From contig NC_088103.1 in NCBI RefSeq assembly GCF_036370855.1, forward strand, positions 5,581,404 to 5,645,403: a stretch of DNA of 64,000 nt. The letters run 5' to 3'. Positions 1 to 9,655 of this stretch are shown piece by piece. The translations under genes were made by a program, and so were the position numbers. Below the pieces are notes generated by a model, which had not been told where the DNA came from, did not search any database, and saw only the letters and a program-made list of their open reading frames with translations. Numbering within the stretch: the first letter of the stretch is position 1; every line of letters starts with the position of its first letter. The stretch is from Dromaius novaehollandiae (taxonomy: Eukaryota > Chordata > Aves > Casuariiformes > Dromaiidae).

Positions 1-235
1 GAACCCCATGTAAGATTTCAGTCTGCTTCCAGATTTCATTTAGATCGGTAGAAATTCTCCCGCTTTGATCCACATATACACAGCAACTAGTATTTATTAC
101 TGTACATACTCCTCCCTGAGATGCCAATAACATATCTAGAGCCATCCTGTTTTGGGTACTTATTTTAGCAATTTCTGAAACCTCCTCTTGTAAAGCTGCA
201 GTGGCATCAGAGGTTTTATTCCCTATTTTTTTCAA
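1..235 (-). pseudogene. env: ERV envelope transmembrane subunit, left copy (cut by window)
   Basis: The N-terminal part of the transmembrane frame is present, including the CX6CC motif. The membrane span, polypurine tract and 3' LTR lie beyond position 1. Confidence 0.8.
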
Positions 236-1152
236 TAACTGCTGAAATATTTACTATTGCTTTTTCAAGTTCACTCACTCCCAGTTGTGGAAACAGCCAC
301 CTTACGAATGACTGAAACCTAGTAGGTCGATCTATTAAAGGATTACTGACCCTCTTTTGTCTCCTCATGAATGTTCTTAGCCAGGATTTTTGATATTTAT
401 TACCCAATTCTTTTCTTATAGTAACATTAGGGATTATTGCCCCTAAAGTACACGTCCCTGACCAATTAGGAGGTAGCACTTTTCGTGCCTTGTTCCCACA
501 CAACCAATACCATCCACTACCTTTTGGAACACGCCACCCATTTAGTTCCTTACTTGGCCACTTATAACCTATTTCAGGTATATGAGAGCTATCTTTATAA
601 CCTCCTACCTTAATGGCTCCACTGCAGTTGATCGGTTGCTTTCCATAAAGTACAGTTTTCTCCCACCATCTATTACTATTATTACATCTTCGGATACATT
701 GATAATAATCTCCTGTCACACTCTGGACTTCCCATTCCTGTTCGGTTGTTTCATCATATTTCGTTTGATCACTATCATTTCTTATCTGTTTCATAAATTC
801 CATAAAGGAAAAATTAAGAGGCACTCCAATTAGGGGGAAGCCCTTGTTGGAATGTTCAGGGAAGTGGGTACACACCCAGCAATCCCTCTGGTTAACTATC
901 TTCATAGATTTCGTAATTACTTCCAAATGGAGATTGTGACCCCAAAATCCTTCCTGATTCCTTTTAATTGTTTGGCTCAGGCAACCTAGAAAAGCTAACC
1001 ACCACATTTCTCCCCTGGTTATTAAGGAGAACATTATTTTTACACAGATGCCATAACAACAATATTAACCCTATTCCTAACAAACAGATTAAAGCAATTC
1101 TTCCCTGCGTACAATCCAAATTTAAAACCGATTCGCTTCCAATACAACTCAT
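216..1152 (-). pseudogene. env: ERV envelope surface subunit with leader, left copy
   Basis: The leader frame (1152-964) and the surface frame (1034-216) are in different phases, as in the right copy. The CWVC motif and RRQKR site are the same. The seven-base homopolymer at 226-232 carries the same phase break before the transmembrane region. The shared breaks show that envelope was lost before tandem duplication. Confidence 0.8.
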
Positions 1153-2228
1153 ATATCTTTATATATTTTCAGCTTTAAAGGTTGAACTTGTTCAGCTTTC
1201 CACGTCTCTCGAGGTACTGCTTTCACTCGGGTGTAGTGGATCCAGGAATCAATTCCCTGCAGTTTCACAGCAGTATTTGTTGTTAGCAGTACAAGATACG
1301 GTCCTCTCCACTTTTCTGCCAATGGCTCATCCTTCCAGGTCCGAAGATACACTTGATCTCCCGGCTGGAATGAATGTACAGGTGAATCTAAAAGTACAGG
1401 AGATCTTAACTGGATGTACCTACGGAGAGAAGTAAGAACCTTTGCCATAGACAAGAGATAATCACTTAAAATTTGATCGCCCTTAACGTGCATTTGAATT
1501 TCATTTCCAGTTAGATTTACAGTGTAAGGTTTACCATACAGTATCTCAAATGGACTAACTTTCTCCCTAACCCTTGGGGTTATTCTGATTCTTAATAATG
1601 CCAGAGGTAAAACATCAGTCCATTTCATCTGAGTCTCCTGACACCATTTTCCTACCTGTCTCTTAATTGTTTGATTCATTCTTTCCACTTTTCCACTGGA
1701 TTGTGGCCTCCAGGGGGTATGTAAGTCCCATTTAATTTGTAGTATTTTTGAGATTTGCTGTACTATTTCTGCTATAAAATGAGGTCCCCTATCTGAAGAA
1801 AACCCTTCTGGTACCCCAAATCTTGGTATAATTTCTTTGAATAACATTTTTACTACTTCCCTGGCTTTATTGGTACGACACGGGAAAGCCTCAGGCCATC
1901 CTGAAAAGGTGTCAACAATTACCAACAAATATTTATATCCATTACATCTTGGTAATTCAGAAAAATCAATTTGCCAGTAATCCCCAGGCATGAAGCCCCT
2001 TTTTACTTCCCCTGGGGGGGGCTTCTTCTGAACCTTGGGATTATTTCTAAGACAGATTTCACATTTTTGTGTAATACCCTTTACAATTATTAGCATACTG
2101 ACTCCCACAGCAAATCTTTTAACTGTTTCAACCAGTGCCTCGGCTCCCATGTGGGTGCTATCATGTATTTGCTTCATCAGCTTCTTCATTATCGGCAAAG
2201 TTACCACACATTGTCCAGTAGATGTCAC
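1149..2228 (-). pseudogene. pol: ERV integrase, left copy
   Basis: This is the same 359-codon frame with an intact DDE core and CEIC zinc-binding pair, cut off from upstream pol by TAG. Its 3' end overlaps the first env frame by four bases, a normal retroviral pol/env overlap. Confidence 0.87.
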
Positions 2229-2869
2229 CTACCATCCTTTGGGAGTTTTTATGCATTTCAGTATTTCTGCTAATTTATTTTCTTTTTCAGTGTATACTGG
2301 AATTTCCATTTTTAACATTCTTTCTGGAACTAAGGCTGCCACCGACACGGATAATGCTGCCCTTTTTGCAGCCTCATCGGCCCTTTTGTTCCCTTTAACT
2401 ATGTCAGTCTGTCCGGACTGGTGCGCTTTGCAATGCGTTACTGCTATTTCTTTGGGTTTATTAACTGCTTTGAGTAGTCTCATAATCTCCTTACTGTATT
2501 TTATAGGATTCCCTTGAGAAGATAGCAATCCTCTTTCTTTCCAAATTGCGCCATGGGCATGTATAACCCCAAAGGCGTATTTTGAATCTGTAAACACATT
2601 AGTCCGTTTTCCCTCTGATAATTCCGGAGCCCGGGTTAAAGCAATCAGTTCTGCTTTCTGGGCGGATGTATTTGCTGGTAGCGATCTTGCTTCGATTTCT
2701 CCTTCCAAAGTGACAACAGCGTGTCCAGCCCTTCTTTCTCCCTTTATTATAAAACTGCTCCCATCGGTAAATAATTCCCAGTCCGGATTCTGCAATATCT
2801 CTCAAATCTGGACGGCTGGAATATACTCGCTCAATAGTTTGCAGACAGTCATGAGCCAACCTCCCCTCT
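2229..2869 (-). pseudogene. pol: ERV pol remnant: RT connection and RNase H, left copy
   Basis: This copy has the same polymerase deletion, the same frameshift before RNase H, and the same TAG (2231-2229) before integrase as the right copy. The pre-RNase H segment stays open here in its own frame, without the extra nonsense change seen in the right copy. RNase H catalytic acids are present. Confidence 0.85.
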
Positions 2870-3442
2870 TCATGAAGTGGTAATAAAGACGCGCCTTACC
2901 GGTTTAGCTTCTTGTTTTAATTCCACCTTTACCGGTTCTGCACATCTGGCTTTTCCAGATTTCTCCATTGCCCACACAAAAGGGACTACTGCGTCCATTA
3001 CTTCAGAGGGAATTTCGCTTGGTCCATCCTCCACCTGTTCGGAATCCAGTGCTTTCTGCAACATATATGCTTGTGCCTTCCAGGCGTTACTTTGTGGAAT
3101 GTGCACCTTAACTTTGTTTTGATCAAAGGTTATCTGTGCCCCCAGTTTATTCAGTAAATCCCTCCCCATTAGGGGTAATGGGCATTCTGGCATATAGAAG
3201 AATTCATGTGTTAACACCCTGTTTCCTATTTCACATTTAATTGGTTGAAAGAAAGGTTTGACCTCTCGCTTTCCCGTGGCCCCAATTACTGGCATAGAGA
3301 ATTTACTCATTGGTCCCTTACAGCTATTTAGTACTGAATATGTTGCTCCAGTGTCTACTAAAAATTTAACTGTTTTGTTCCCCAGCTTTACTGAAACCAG
3401 GGGTTCGGCTGGGGAATCCAATTCCTCAACCCCCGGTCCCCA
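2870..3442 (-). CDS. pro: ERV aspartic protease and stub of reverse transcriptase, left copy
   Basis: The arrangement matches the right copy: in frame with gag behind TGA, DTGA catalytic triad residues, and the same abrupt end at the start of reverse transcriptase. The matching breakpoint shows that the polymerase deletion was present before the element was duplicated. Confidence 0.88.
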   Translation of the reverse strand, partial: WGPGVEELDSPAEPLVSVKLGNKTVKFLVDTGATYSVLNSCKGPMSKFSMPVIGATGKREVKPFFQPIKCEIGNRVLTHEFFYMPECPLPLMGRDLLNKLGAQITFDQNKVKVHIPQSNAWKAQAYMLQKALDSEQVEDGPSEIPSEVMDAVVPFVWAMEKSGKARCAEPVKVELKQEAKPVRRVFITTS

Positions 3443-4978
3443 TCAGTCTGAATCCTCTGTACCAATCATGAGCAAATCTGCCTCTGGAACAGATGCAGAC
3501 TGAGGTTTCCAATGATCTGATTGTCTCTTCGGGCACTCATTTTTCCAGTGCCCCTTCCCCCTGCAAATTGCACACTGATCTCTCCTTAGCGGAATTCTAT
3601 TTCCCCAATTCCCTCCTACTCTATGCCCTCTTCCACGTCCTTGTCCTTTCAGAAAACCCCTTCCCTGAGAGGGAGTTTGTGCCCGGGCAAATGCAGCTGC
3701 CAAGATTGCAGCATTTTGCCTCTTATCTTTCAGTTTCTCCTTTTGTTTTTCCTTTCTCTCTACTTCTTCCCTGTTATGGTACACCTTATATGCAATTTCT
3801 ATTAATTGCGATATTGACATCCCCGACATACCATCTACTTTCTGAAGCTTTCTCCTTATATCTGGTGCTGATTGTCCTACAAATAATGTAGTAAAAGTCA
3901 TTTTATTTGCTTCGTCCTCGGGATCCAAGTCTGTCCATTTTCGGGCAGTTTCACATAACCGCTCGTAAAATGCAGAGGGATCCTCATTCTTACCCTGTGC
4001 AACTTGATATAGTTTTGCAATATTTTTGGGCCTGGGTACTCCATGCTTTACCCCATATAATATTAACTGTTGGTACTGTTTAGTCATTAACCTGCCTGCC
4101 CCTGTGTTTTGATCCCAACCCGGTTCCTGGGCCGGCATAAAACGGTCTGGTCCGTCTCTAGCATTTTGGCTTTTATTCTCCTCTTGAGCTTTGTCTAATA
4201 CCATTCTTTTCTCCTCAGGTGCAAGCAAAGTATTTAAAAGCACCTGTAAATCCTGCCAATCTGGATTATGATTCTCAATTATCATTTTAAAGGATTGATA
4301 CATCTTCTCTGGATTTTCTCGGTACGACCCGGCAGACTCCTTCCAATTCATTACATCTGTAGTTGAAAAAGGGACCTTCACATACACAGGCATCCCGTCT
4401 GGTCCGACTGCTTGACGCAGCGGAGCCTGAATCGCGGGGTTTTGTTGAGCCCGAGTAGCCCGAGTTCTGCCTGCAATCGGGCTACATGCCTCACTTCCCT
4501 TCTTTCTGCTATCGACACTATCTTGATCTCTTTCCGGAGAGACCAATAATTGTACATCCTCTTCCTCATCACCCACTTCTAAACATCTTTTCCCAATGCT
4601 ACAAGCAGAGCAACACCGAGGCATTTTCTCTTTGTTTCCCATCATCATTAACACATTTGAGTCAGAGATCAATAGCTTACATTTTTTTCTAGTTTCATGA
4701 TCATTTCTCAGAGAGAAGAACAAATCTACATATGGGACCTCATCCCATTTGTTCTGTCTTCTGCAAAACAACGTAAGTTGCAAGATTGTATTATAGTTTA
4801 GCGTTCCCATTTCTGGCCATTTTTCCTCATCCTCCAGTTTATACATTGGCCACCACTGAGTACAGTATTCCTTTAATTTTCTCCTTGTTAAAGGATTCCC
4901 ACCAAACTTACTCCAATGTTTCAGGATGCATCCTAAAGGAGAACAGGAGGATACCCCCACAGATTGTCCTGTTCCCAT
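3443..4978 (-). CDS. gag: ERV Gag polyprotein, left copy (511 aa, intact)
   Basis: This is the tandem copy of the right-hand gag, with the same length, start, zinc knuckle and TGA stop at 3445-3443. The predicted protein appears identical to the right copy. One silent-looking base change is visible near 4000 compared with 10213. Two intact gag frames in an otherwise defective element suggest a young insertion, or possibly Gag retention; the sequence alone cannot separate these. Confidence 0.93.
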   Translation of the reverse strand: MGTGQSVGVSSCSPLGCILKHWSKFGGNPLTRRKLKEYCTQWWPMYKLEDEEKWPEMGTLNYNTILQLTLFCRRQNKWDEVPYVDLFFSLRNDHETRKKCKLLISDSNVLMMMGNKEKMPRCCSACSIGKRCLEVGDEEEDVQLLVSPERDQDSVDSRKKGSEACSPIAGRTRATRAQQNPAIQAPLRQAVGPDGMPVYVKVPFSTTDVMNWKESAGSYRENPEKMYQSFKMIIENHNPDWQDLQVLLNTLLAPEEKRMVLDKAQEENKSQNARDGPDRFMPAQEPGWDQNTGAGRLMTKQYQQLILYGVKHGVPRPKNIAKLYQVAQGKNEDPSAFYERLCETARKWTDLDPEDEANKMTFTTLFVGQSAPDIRRKLQKVDGMSGMSISQLIEIAYKVYHNREEVERKEKQKEKLKDKRQNAAILAAAFARAQTPSQGRGFLKGQGRGRGHRVGGNWGNRIPLRRDQCAICRGKGHWKNECPKRQSDHWKPQSASVPEADLLMIGTEDSD

Positions 4979-5276
4979 ATTATTACCCTTAAAAGAACGT
5001 TCTTACCAATTACGCTTTCGTACACTCCAGTCGTCACTGTCCAAACGTGTACAAAGCTTACCTTTGGTTACCACAACCAATTACCCTTGTATCATACCCT
5101 TTATGCAATGTCTCTTAATAATTACTGCGTTGCACCTTTGAGCCGCTTACCTGTTCCGACCAGGGAGAGTGCTCACGGAGTCCCCGAACAAAACGGTCGG
5201 TGCGCGCTGGAGTCCGATGAGCAGTGTCTCCCCGCCGGCACTGGCAAGACGATCCGGGCAAGGCTTTACAGTGAGA

Positions 5277-5294
5277 GTCCCACCTGGGTCGCCA
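5277..5294 (-). promoter_or_regulatory. Primer binding site, tRNA-Arg type, left ERV copy
   Basis: Six bases inside the LTR edge, the minus strand reads TGGCGACCCAGGTGGGAC. This starts with the usual TGG. From memory it best matches the 3' end of tRNA-Arg(CCG), with one mismatch. The leader between here and the gag start (4979-5276) has no long frame that I recognise. Confidence 0.7.
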
Positions 5295-5300
5295 GAACAC

Positions 5301-5972
5301 TGTTGTCCGAAAAGCGGATTCGTTGCCCGGTGTGCAATGAGCCAATAATTACACACTCAGGAGAGACATTTGTTTATTTATTTCAGAGTTGCACAAGCCT
5401 GGGTGCTCGGTGGTTTCCCACAAATCAAGCACACCCCCCCAACTTTTCAAGTAGCATTTATACACACAAATTGCCAGATTTACGACTTTCCCTTTTACAC
5501 TGATTGGTTAGTGATTTCTTCATTCCCTGGATCCCACCCCTGCTCCTCAAGGTCCTGGTCAATTAACACTGCCCCAGCCGGGTCAGTAGGTGTTATCTCC
5601 CAAGGCCCTGAGGAAGAAGACATAATCCAGACCCCTTAGTCAGCACTGTTTCAACAGTGCGAGGAAGCTTTGCTTCCCAAGGTCCTGGCGCCCAAACAGG
5701 CCTTATTTCTCAGCCTTGGCATCCTCCCTTTCGGAGAGTGGGGCACAGGAATGCAGACTGCTTGTAACTCCCTTATCTTTCCAGCCTGCACCAGCTCTGA
5801 GGCCCTTTCTTACCGAACTAGGAGCGCGGCCTAAGGCTTCAGCAAATTTAGCTACTCATGCTAAGCAAGTGTGCGGCTACTCAGGCTAAGCAACTTCTAT
5901 CTAAGATAGAAGTTATCCAAATCTACCTACTTCAAACATTCTTTCTGAGCTTCTCAGAGTTGTCTTGTAACA
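5301..5972 (-). repeat. Middle LTR shared by the two ERV copies (672 bp)
   Basis: Read on the minus strand the LTR starts TGTTACAAGA at 5972 and ends ACAACA at 5301. The ends follow the TG...CA rule and match the solo LTRs elsewhere in the window. A TATA-like TATAAAT lies at 5456-5462, and overlapping AATAAA signals lie at 5373-5382, so U3 is at the high-coordinate side and R/U5 at the low side. It is the 3' LTR of the right copy and the 5' LTR of the left copy. It differs from the outer LTR at a few bases, for example near 5386 and 5639. Confidence 0.92.
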
Positions 5973-5984
5973 ATTCCCCCCTTT
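5973..5984 (-). promoter_or_regulatory. Polypurine tract of the right ERV copy
   Basis: The minus strand reads AAAGGGGGGAAT directly before the LTR start TGTTAC. This is the expected plus-strand primer position, and it fixes the LTR edge at 5972. The equivalent site of the left copy would lie beyond the window start. Confidence 0.85.
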
Positions 5985-6022
5985 GAGACTTCTATGATCA
6001 TTTTCATATTAGTCTCACTCTT

Positions 6023-6448
6023 TTAAAATCTTTCCCATATTAATTTTGTAAAACACTTGGATATGCATTGAATCACTACATTAACGCATACAAAAACTAC
6101 TAGCACCATTCCCAAAATTGTTAAACATTTTTTAACCCATGAGCTCACATCAGGGAACCAGGAAGTCAACCATTTCCATGTTTCTTCAAATCCGAAAGAA
6201 GTATCATCTTTCTGAACCCCATGTAAGATTTCAGTCTGCTTCCAGATTTCATTTAGATCGGTAGAAATTCTCCCGCTTTGATCCACATATACACAGCAAC
6301 TAGTATTTATTACTGTACATACTCCTCCCTGAGATGCCAATAACATATCTAGAGCCATCCTGTTTTGGGTACTTATTTTAGCAATTTCTGAAACCTCCTC
6401 TTGTAAAGCTGCAGTGGCATCAGAGGTTTTATTCCCTATTTTTTTCAA
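6023..6448 (-). pseudogene. env: ERV envelope transmembrane subunit, right copy
   Basis: This frame overlaps the end of the surface frame by about 20 bases in a different phase, and its first codon is not ATG. It holds a heptad-like segment, an immunosuppressive-domain-like stretch (STQNRMALDMLLASQGGVC), the CX6CC motif that binds the surface subunit in gammaretroviruses, and a C-terminal membrane span (ILGMVLVVFVCVNVVI). It ends about 40 bases before the polypurine tract. Confidence 0.85.
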
Positions 6449-7365
6449 TAACTGCTGAAATATTTACTATTGCTTTTTCAAGTTCACTCACTCCCAGTTG
6501 TGGAAACAGCCACCTTACGAATGACTGAAACCTAGTAGGTCGATCTATTAAAGGATTACTGACCCTCTTTTGTCTCCTCATGAATGTTCTTAGCCAGGAT
6601 TTTTGATATTTATTACCCAATTCTTTTCTTATAGTAACATTAGGGATTATTGCCCCTAAAGTACACGTCCCTGACCAATTAGGAGGTAGCACTTTTCGTG
6701 CCTTGTTCCCACACAACCAATACCATCCACTACCTTTTGGAACACGCCACCCATTTAGTTCCTTACTTGGCCACTTATAACCTATTTCAGGTATATGAGA
6801 GCTATCTTTATAACCTCCTACCTTAATGGCTCCACTGCAGTTGATCGGTTGCTTTCCATAAAGTACAGTTTTCTCCCACCATCTATTACTATTATTACAT
6901 CTTCGGATACATTGATAATAATCTCCTGTCACACTCTGGACTTCCCATTCCTGTTCGGTTGTTTCATCATATTTCGTTTGATCACTATCATTTCTTATCT
7001 GTTTCATAAATTCCATAAAGGAAAAATTAAGAGGCACTCCAATTAGGGGGAAGCCCTTGTTGGAATGTTCAGGGAAGTGGGTACACACCCAGCAATCCCT
7101 CTGGTTAACTATCTTCATAGATTTCGTAATTACTTCCAAATGGAGATTGTGACCCCAAAATCCTTCCTGATTCCTTTTAATTGTTTGGCTCAGGCAACCT
7201 AGAAAAGCTAACCACCACATTTCTCCCCTGGTTATTAAGGAGAACATTATTTTTACACAGATGCCATAACAACAATATTAACCCTATTCCTAACAAACAG
7301 ATTAAAGCAATTCTTCCCTGCGTACAATCCAAATTTAAAACCGATTCGCTTCCAATACAACTCAT
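6429..7365 (-). pseudogene. env: ERV envelope surface subunit with leader, right copy
   Basis: A 62-codon frame at 7365-7177 encodes a strongly hydrophobic segment (ALICLLGIGLILLLW), a plausible leader. A second frame, 7247-6429, overlaps it in another phase. It carries the surface subunit, with a CWVC motif (CXXC, as in gammaretrovirus-like envelopes), several N-X-S/T sites, and a furin-like RRQKR cleavage site about 44 residues before its end. The surface part is short, about 230 residues. A phase change separates leader from surface subunit. A second break at the seven-A run (6439-6445, T on plus) separates it from the transmembrane frame. The envelope is therefore not translatable as one protein. 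Confidence 0.8.
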
Positions 7366-8441
7366 ATATCTTTATATATTTTCAGCTTTAAAGGTTGAAC
7401 TTGTTCAGCTTTCCACGTCTCTCGAGGTACTGCTTTCACTCGGGTGTAGTGGATCCAGGAATCAATTCCCTGCAGTTTCACAGCAGTATTTGTTGTTAGC
7501 AGTACAAGATACGGTCCTCTCCACTTTTCTGCCAATGGCTCATCCTTCCAGGTCCGAAGATACACTTGATCTCCCGGCTGGAATGAATGTACAGGTGAAT
7601 CTAAAAGTACAGGAGATCTTAACTGGATGTACCTACGGAGAGAAGTAAGAACCTTTGCCATAGACAAGAGATAATCACTTAAAATTTGATCGCCCTTAAC
7701 GTGCATTTGAATTTCATTTCCAGTTAGATTTACAGTGTAAGGTTTACCATACAGTATCTCAAATGGACTAACTTTCTCCCTAACCCTTGGGGTTATTCTG
7801 ATTCTTAATAATGCCAGAGGTAAAACATCAGTCCATTTCATCTGAGTCTCCTGACACCATTTTCCTACCTGTCTCTTAATTGTTTGATTCATTCTTTCCA
7901 CTTTTCCACTGGATTGTGGCCTCCAGGGGGTATGTAAGTCCCATTTAATTTGTAGTATTTTTGAGATTTGCTGTACTATTTCTGCTATAAAATGAGGTCC
8001 CCTATCTGAAGAAAACCCTTCTGGTACCCCAAATCTTGGTATAATTTCTTTGAATAACATTTTTACTACTTCCCTGGCTTTATTGGTACGACACGGGAAA
8101 GCCTCAGGCCATCCTGAAAAGGTGTCAACAATTACCAACAAATATTTATATCCATTACATCTTGGTAATTCAGAAAAATCAATTTGCCAGTAATCCCCAG
8201 GCATGAAGGCCCTTTTTACTTCCCCTGGGGGGGGCTTCTTCTGAACCTTGGGATTATTTCTAAGACAGATTTCACATTTTTGTGTAATACCCTTTACAAT
8301 TATTAGCATACTGACTCCCACAGCAAATCTTTTAACTGTTTCAACCAGTGCCTCGGCTCCCATGTGGGTGCTATCATGTATTTGCTTCATCAGCTTCTTC
8401 ATTATCGGCAAAGTTACCACACATTGTCCAGTAGATGTCAC
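7362..8441 (-). pseudogene. pol: ERV integrase, right copy
   Basis: A 359-codon open stretch follows in frame after the TAG that ends RNase H. It has a zinc-binding region with CEICLRNN. The DDE catalytic core is recognisable from [16 protein letters not shown] and SGKVERMNQ, and a basic C-terminal domain contains [10 protein letters not shown]. The catalytic acids are present, but the domain has lost its link to the upstream polyprotein because of the stop. It carries A where the left copy has G in the VKR(G/A)FMPGD stretch. Confidence 0.87.
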
Positions 8442-9082
8442 CTACCATCCTTTGGGAGTTTTTATGCATTTCAGTATTTCTGCTAATTTATTTTCTTTTT
8501 CAGTGTATACTGGAATTTCCATTTTTAACATTCTTTCTGGAACTAAGGCTGCCACCGACACGGATAATGCTGCCCTTTTTGCAGCCTCATCGGCCCTTTT
8601 GTTCCCTTTAACTATGTCAGTCTGTCCGGACTGGTGCGCTTTGCAATGCGTTACTGCTATTTCTTTGGGTTTATTAACTGCTTTGAGTAGTCTCATAATC
8701 TCCTTACTGTATTTTATAGGATTCCCTTGAGAAGATAGCAATCCTCTTTCTTTCCAAATTGCGCCATGGGCATGTATAACCCCAAAGGCGTATTTTGAAT
8801 CTGTAAACACATTAGTCCGTTTTCCCTCTGATAATTCCGGAGCCCGGGTTAAAGCAATCAGTTCTGCTTTCTGGGCGGATGTATTTGCTGGTAGCGATCT
8901 TGCTTCGATTTCTCCTTCCAAAGTGACAACAGCGTGTCCAGCCCTTCTTTCTCCCTTTATTATAAAACTGCTCCCATCGGTAAATAATTCCCAGTCCGGA
9001 TTCTGCAATATCTCTCAAATCTGGACGGCTGGAATATACTCACTCAATAGTTTGCAGACAGTCATGAGCCAACCTCCCCTCT
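8442..9082 (-). pseudogene. pol: ERV pol remnant: RT connection and RNase H, right copy
   Basis: Just downstream of the protease stub the sequence resumes in the region before RNase H (AHDCLQTIERV-like). About 1 kb of reverse transcriptase, including the YXDD active site, is therefore absent. A frameshift lies just before the RNase H domain. RNase H itself is well preserved, with the acidic residues in LFTDGSS, the AELIALTRA helix, TDSKYA, and a C-terminal RADEAAKRAA. A TAG at 8444-8442 separates it in frame from integrase. This copy also has a private nonsense change near 9041, where the left copy has an arginine codon. Confidence 0.85.
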
Positions 9083-9655
9083 TCATGAAGTGGTAATAAA
9101 GATGCGCCTTACCGGTTTAGCTTCTTGTTTTAATTCCACCTTTACCGGTTCTGCACATCTGGCTTTTCCAGATTTCTCCATTGCCCACACAAAAGGGACT
9201 ACTGCGTCCATTACTTCAGAGGGAATTTCGCTTGGTCCATCCTCCACCTGTTCGGAATCCAGTGCTTTCTGCAACATATATGCTTGTGCCTTCCAGGCGT
9301 TACTTTGTGGAATGTGCACCTTAACTTTGTTTTGATCAAAGGTTATCTGTGCCCCCAGTTTATTCAGTAAATCCCTCCCCATTAGGGGTAATGGGCATTC
9401 TGGCATATAGAAGAATTCATGTGTTAACACCCTGTTTCCTATTTCACATTTAATTGGTTGAAAGAAAGGTTTGACCTCTCGCTTTCCCGTGGCCCCAATT
9501 ACTGGCATAGAGAATTTACTCATTGGTCCCTTACAGCTATTTAGTACTGAATATGTTGCTCCAGTGTCTACTAAAAATTTAACTGTTTTGTTCCCCAGCT
9601 TTACTGAAACCAGGGGTTCGGCTGGGGAATCCAATTCCTCAACCCCCGGTCCCCA
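9083..9655 (-). CDS. pro: ERV aspartic protease and stub of reverse transcriptase, right copy
   Basis: The frame continues directly from gag after a single TGA, with no shift, so it would be made by read-through as in gammaretroviruses; the first seven codons have no start codon. Protease is recognised by the catalytic motif LVDTGATYS and the downstream MGRDLL motif. After the protease the frame enters the first residues of reverse transcriptase (VELKQEAKPVRR) and then ends within a few residues. The rest of the polymerase fingers, palm and active site are missing. The last residues differ from the left copy by one V/I change. Confidence 0.88.
   Translation of the reverse strand, partial: WGPGVEELDSPAEPLVSVKLGNKTVKFLVDTGATYSVLNSCKGPMSKFSMPVIGATGKREVKPFFQPIKCEIGNRVLTHEFFYMPECPLPLMGRDLLNKLGAQITFDQNKVKVHIPQSNAWKAQAYMLQKALDSEQVEDGPSEIPSEVMDAVVPFVWAMEKSGKARCAEPVKVELKQEAKPVRRIFITTS

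Noticed and set aside
2229..2231. TAG between RNase H and integrase as a second programmed read-through site
   Set aside because: Pol is normally one continuous polyprotein here, and the neighbouring deletion and frameshift make a plain nonsense mutation more likely.
968..2517. Plus-strand frames of 155 and 160 codons across the ERV
   Set aside because: They lie antisense to integrase, RNase H and env, which explain the sequence.
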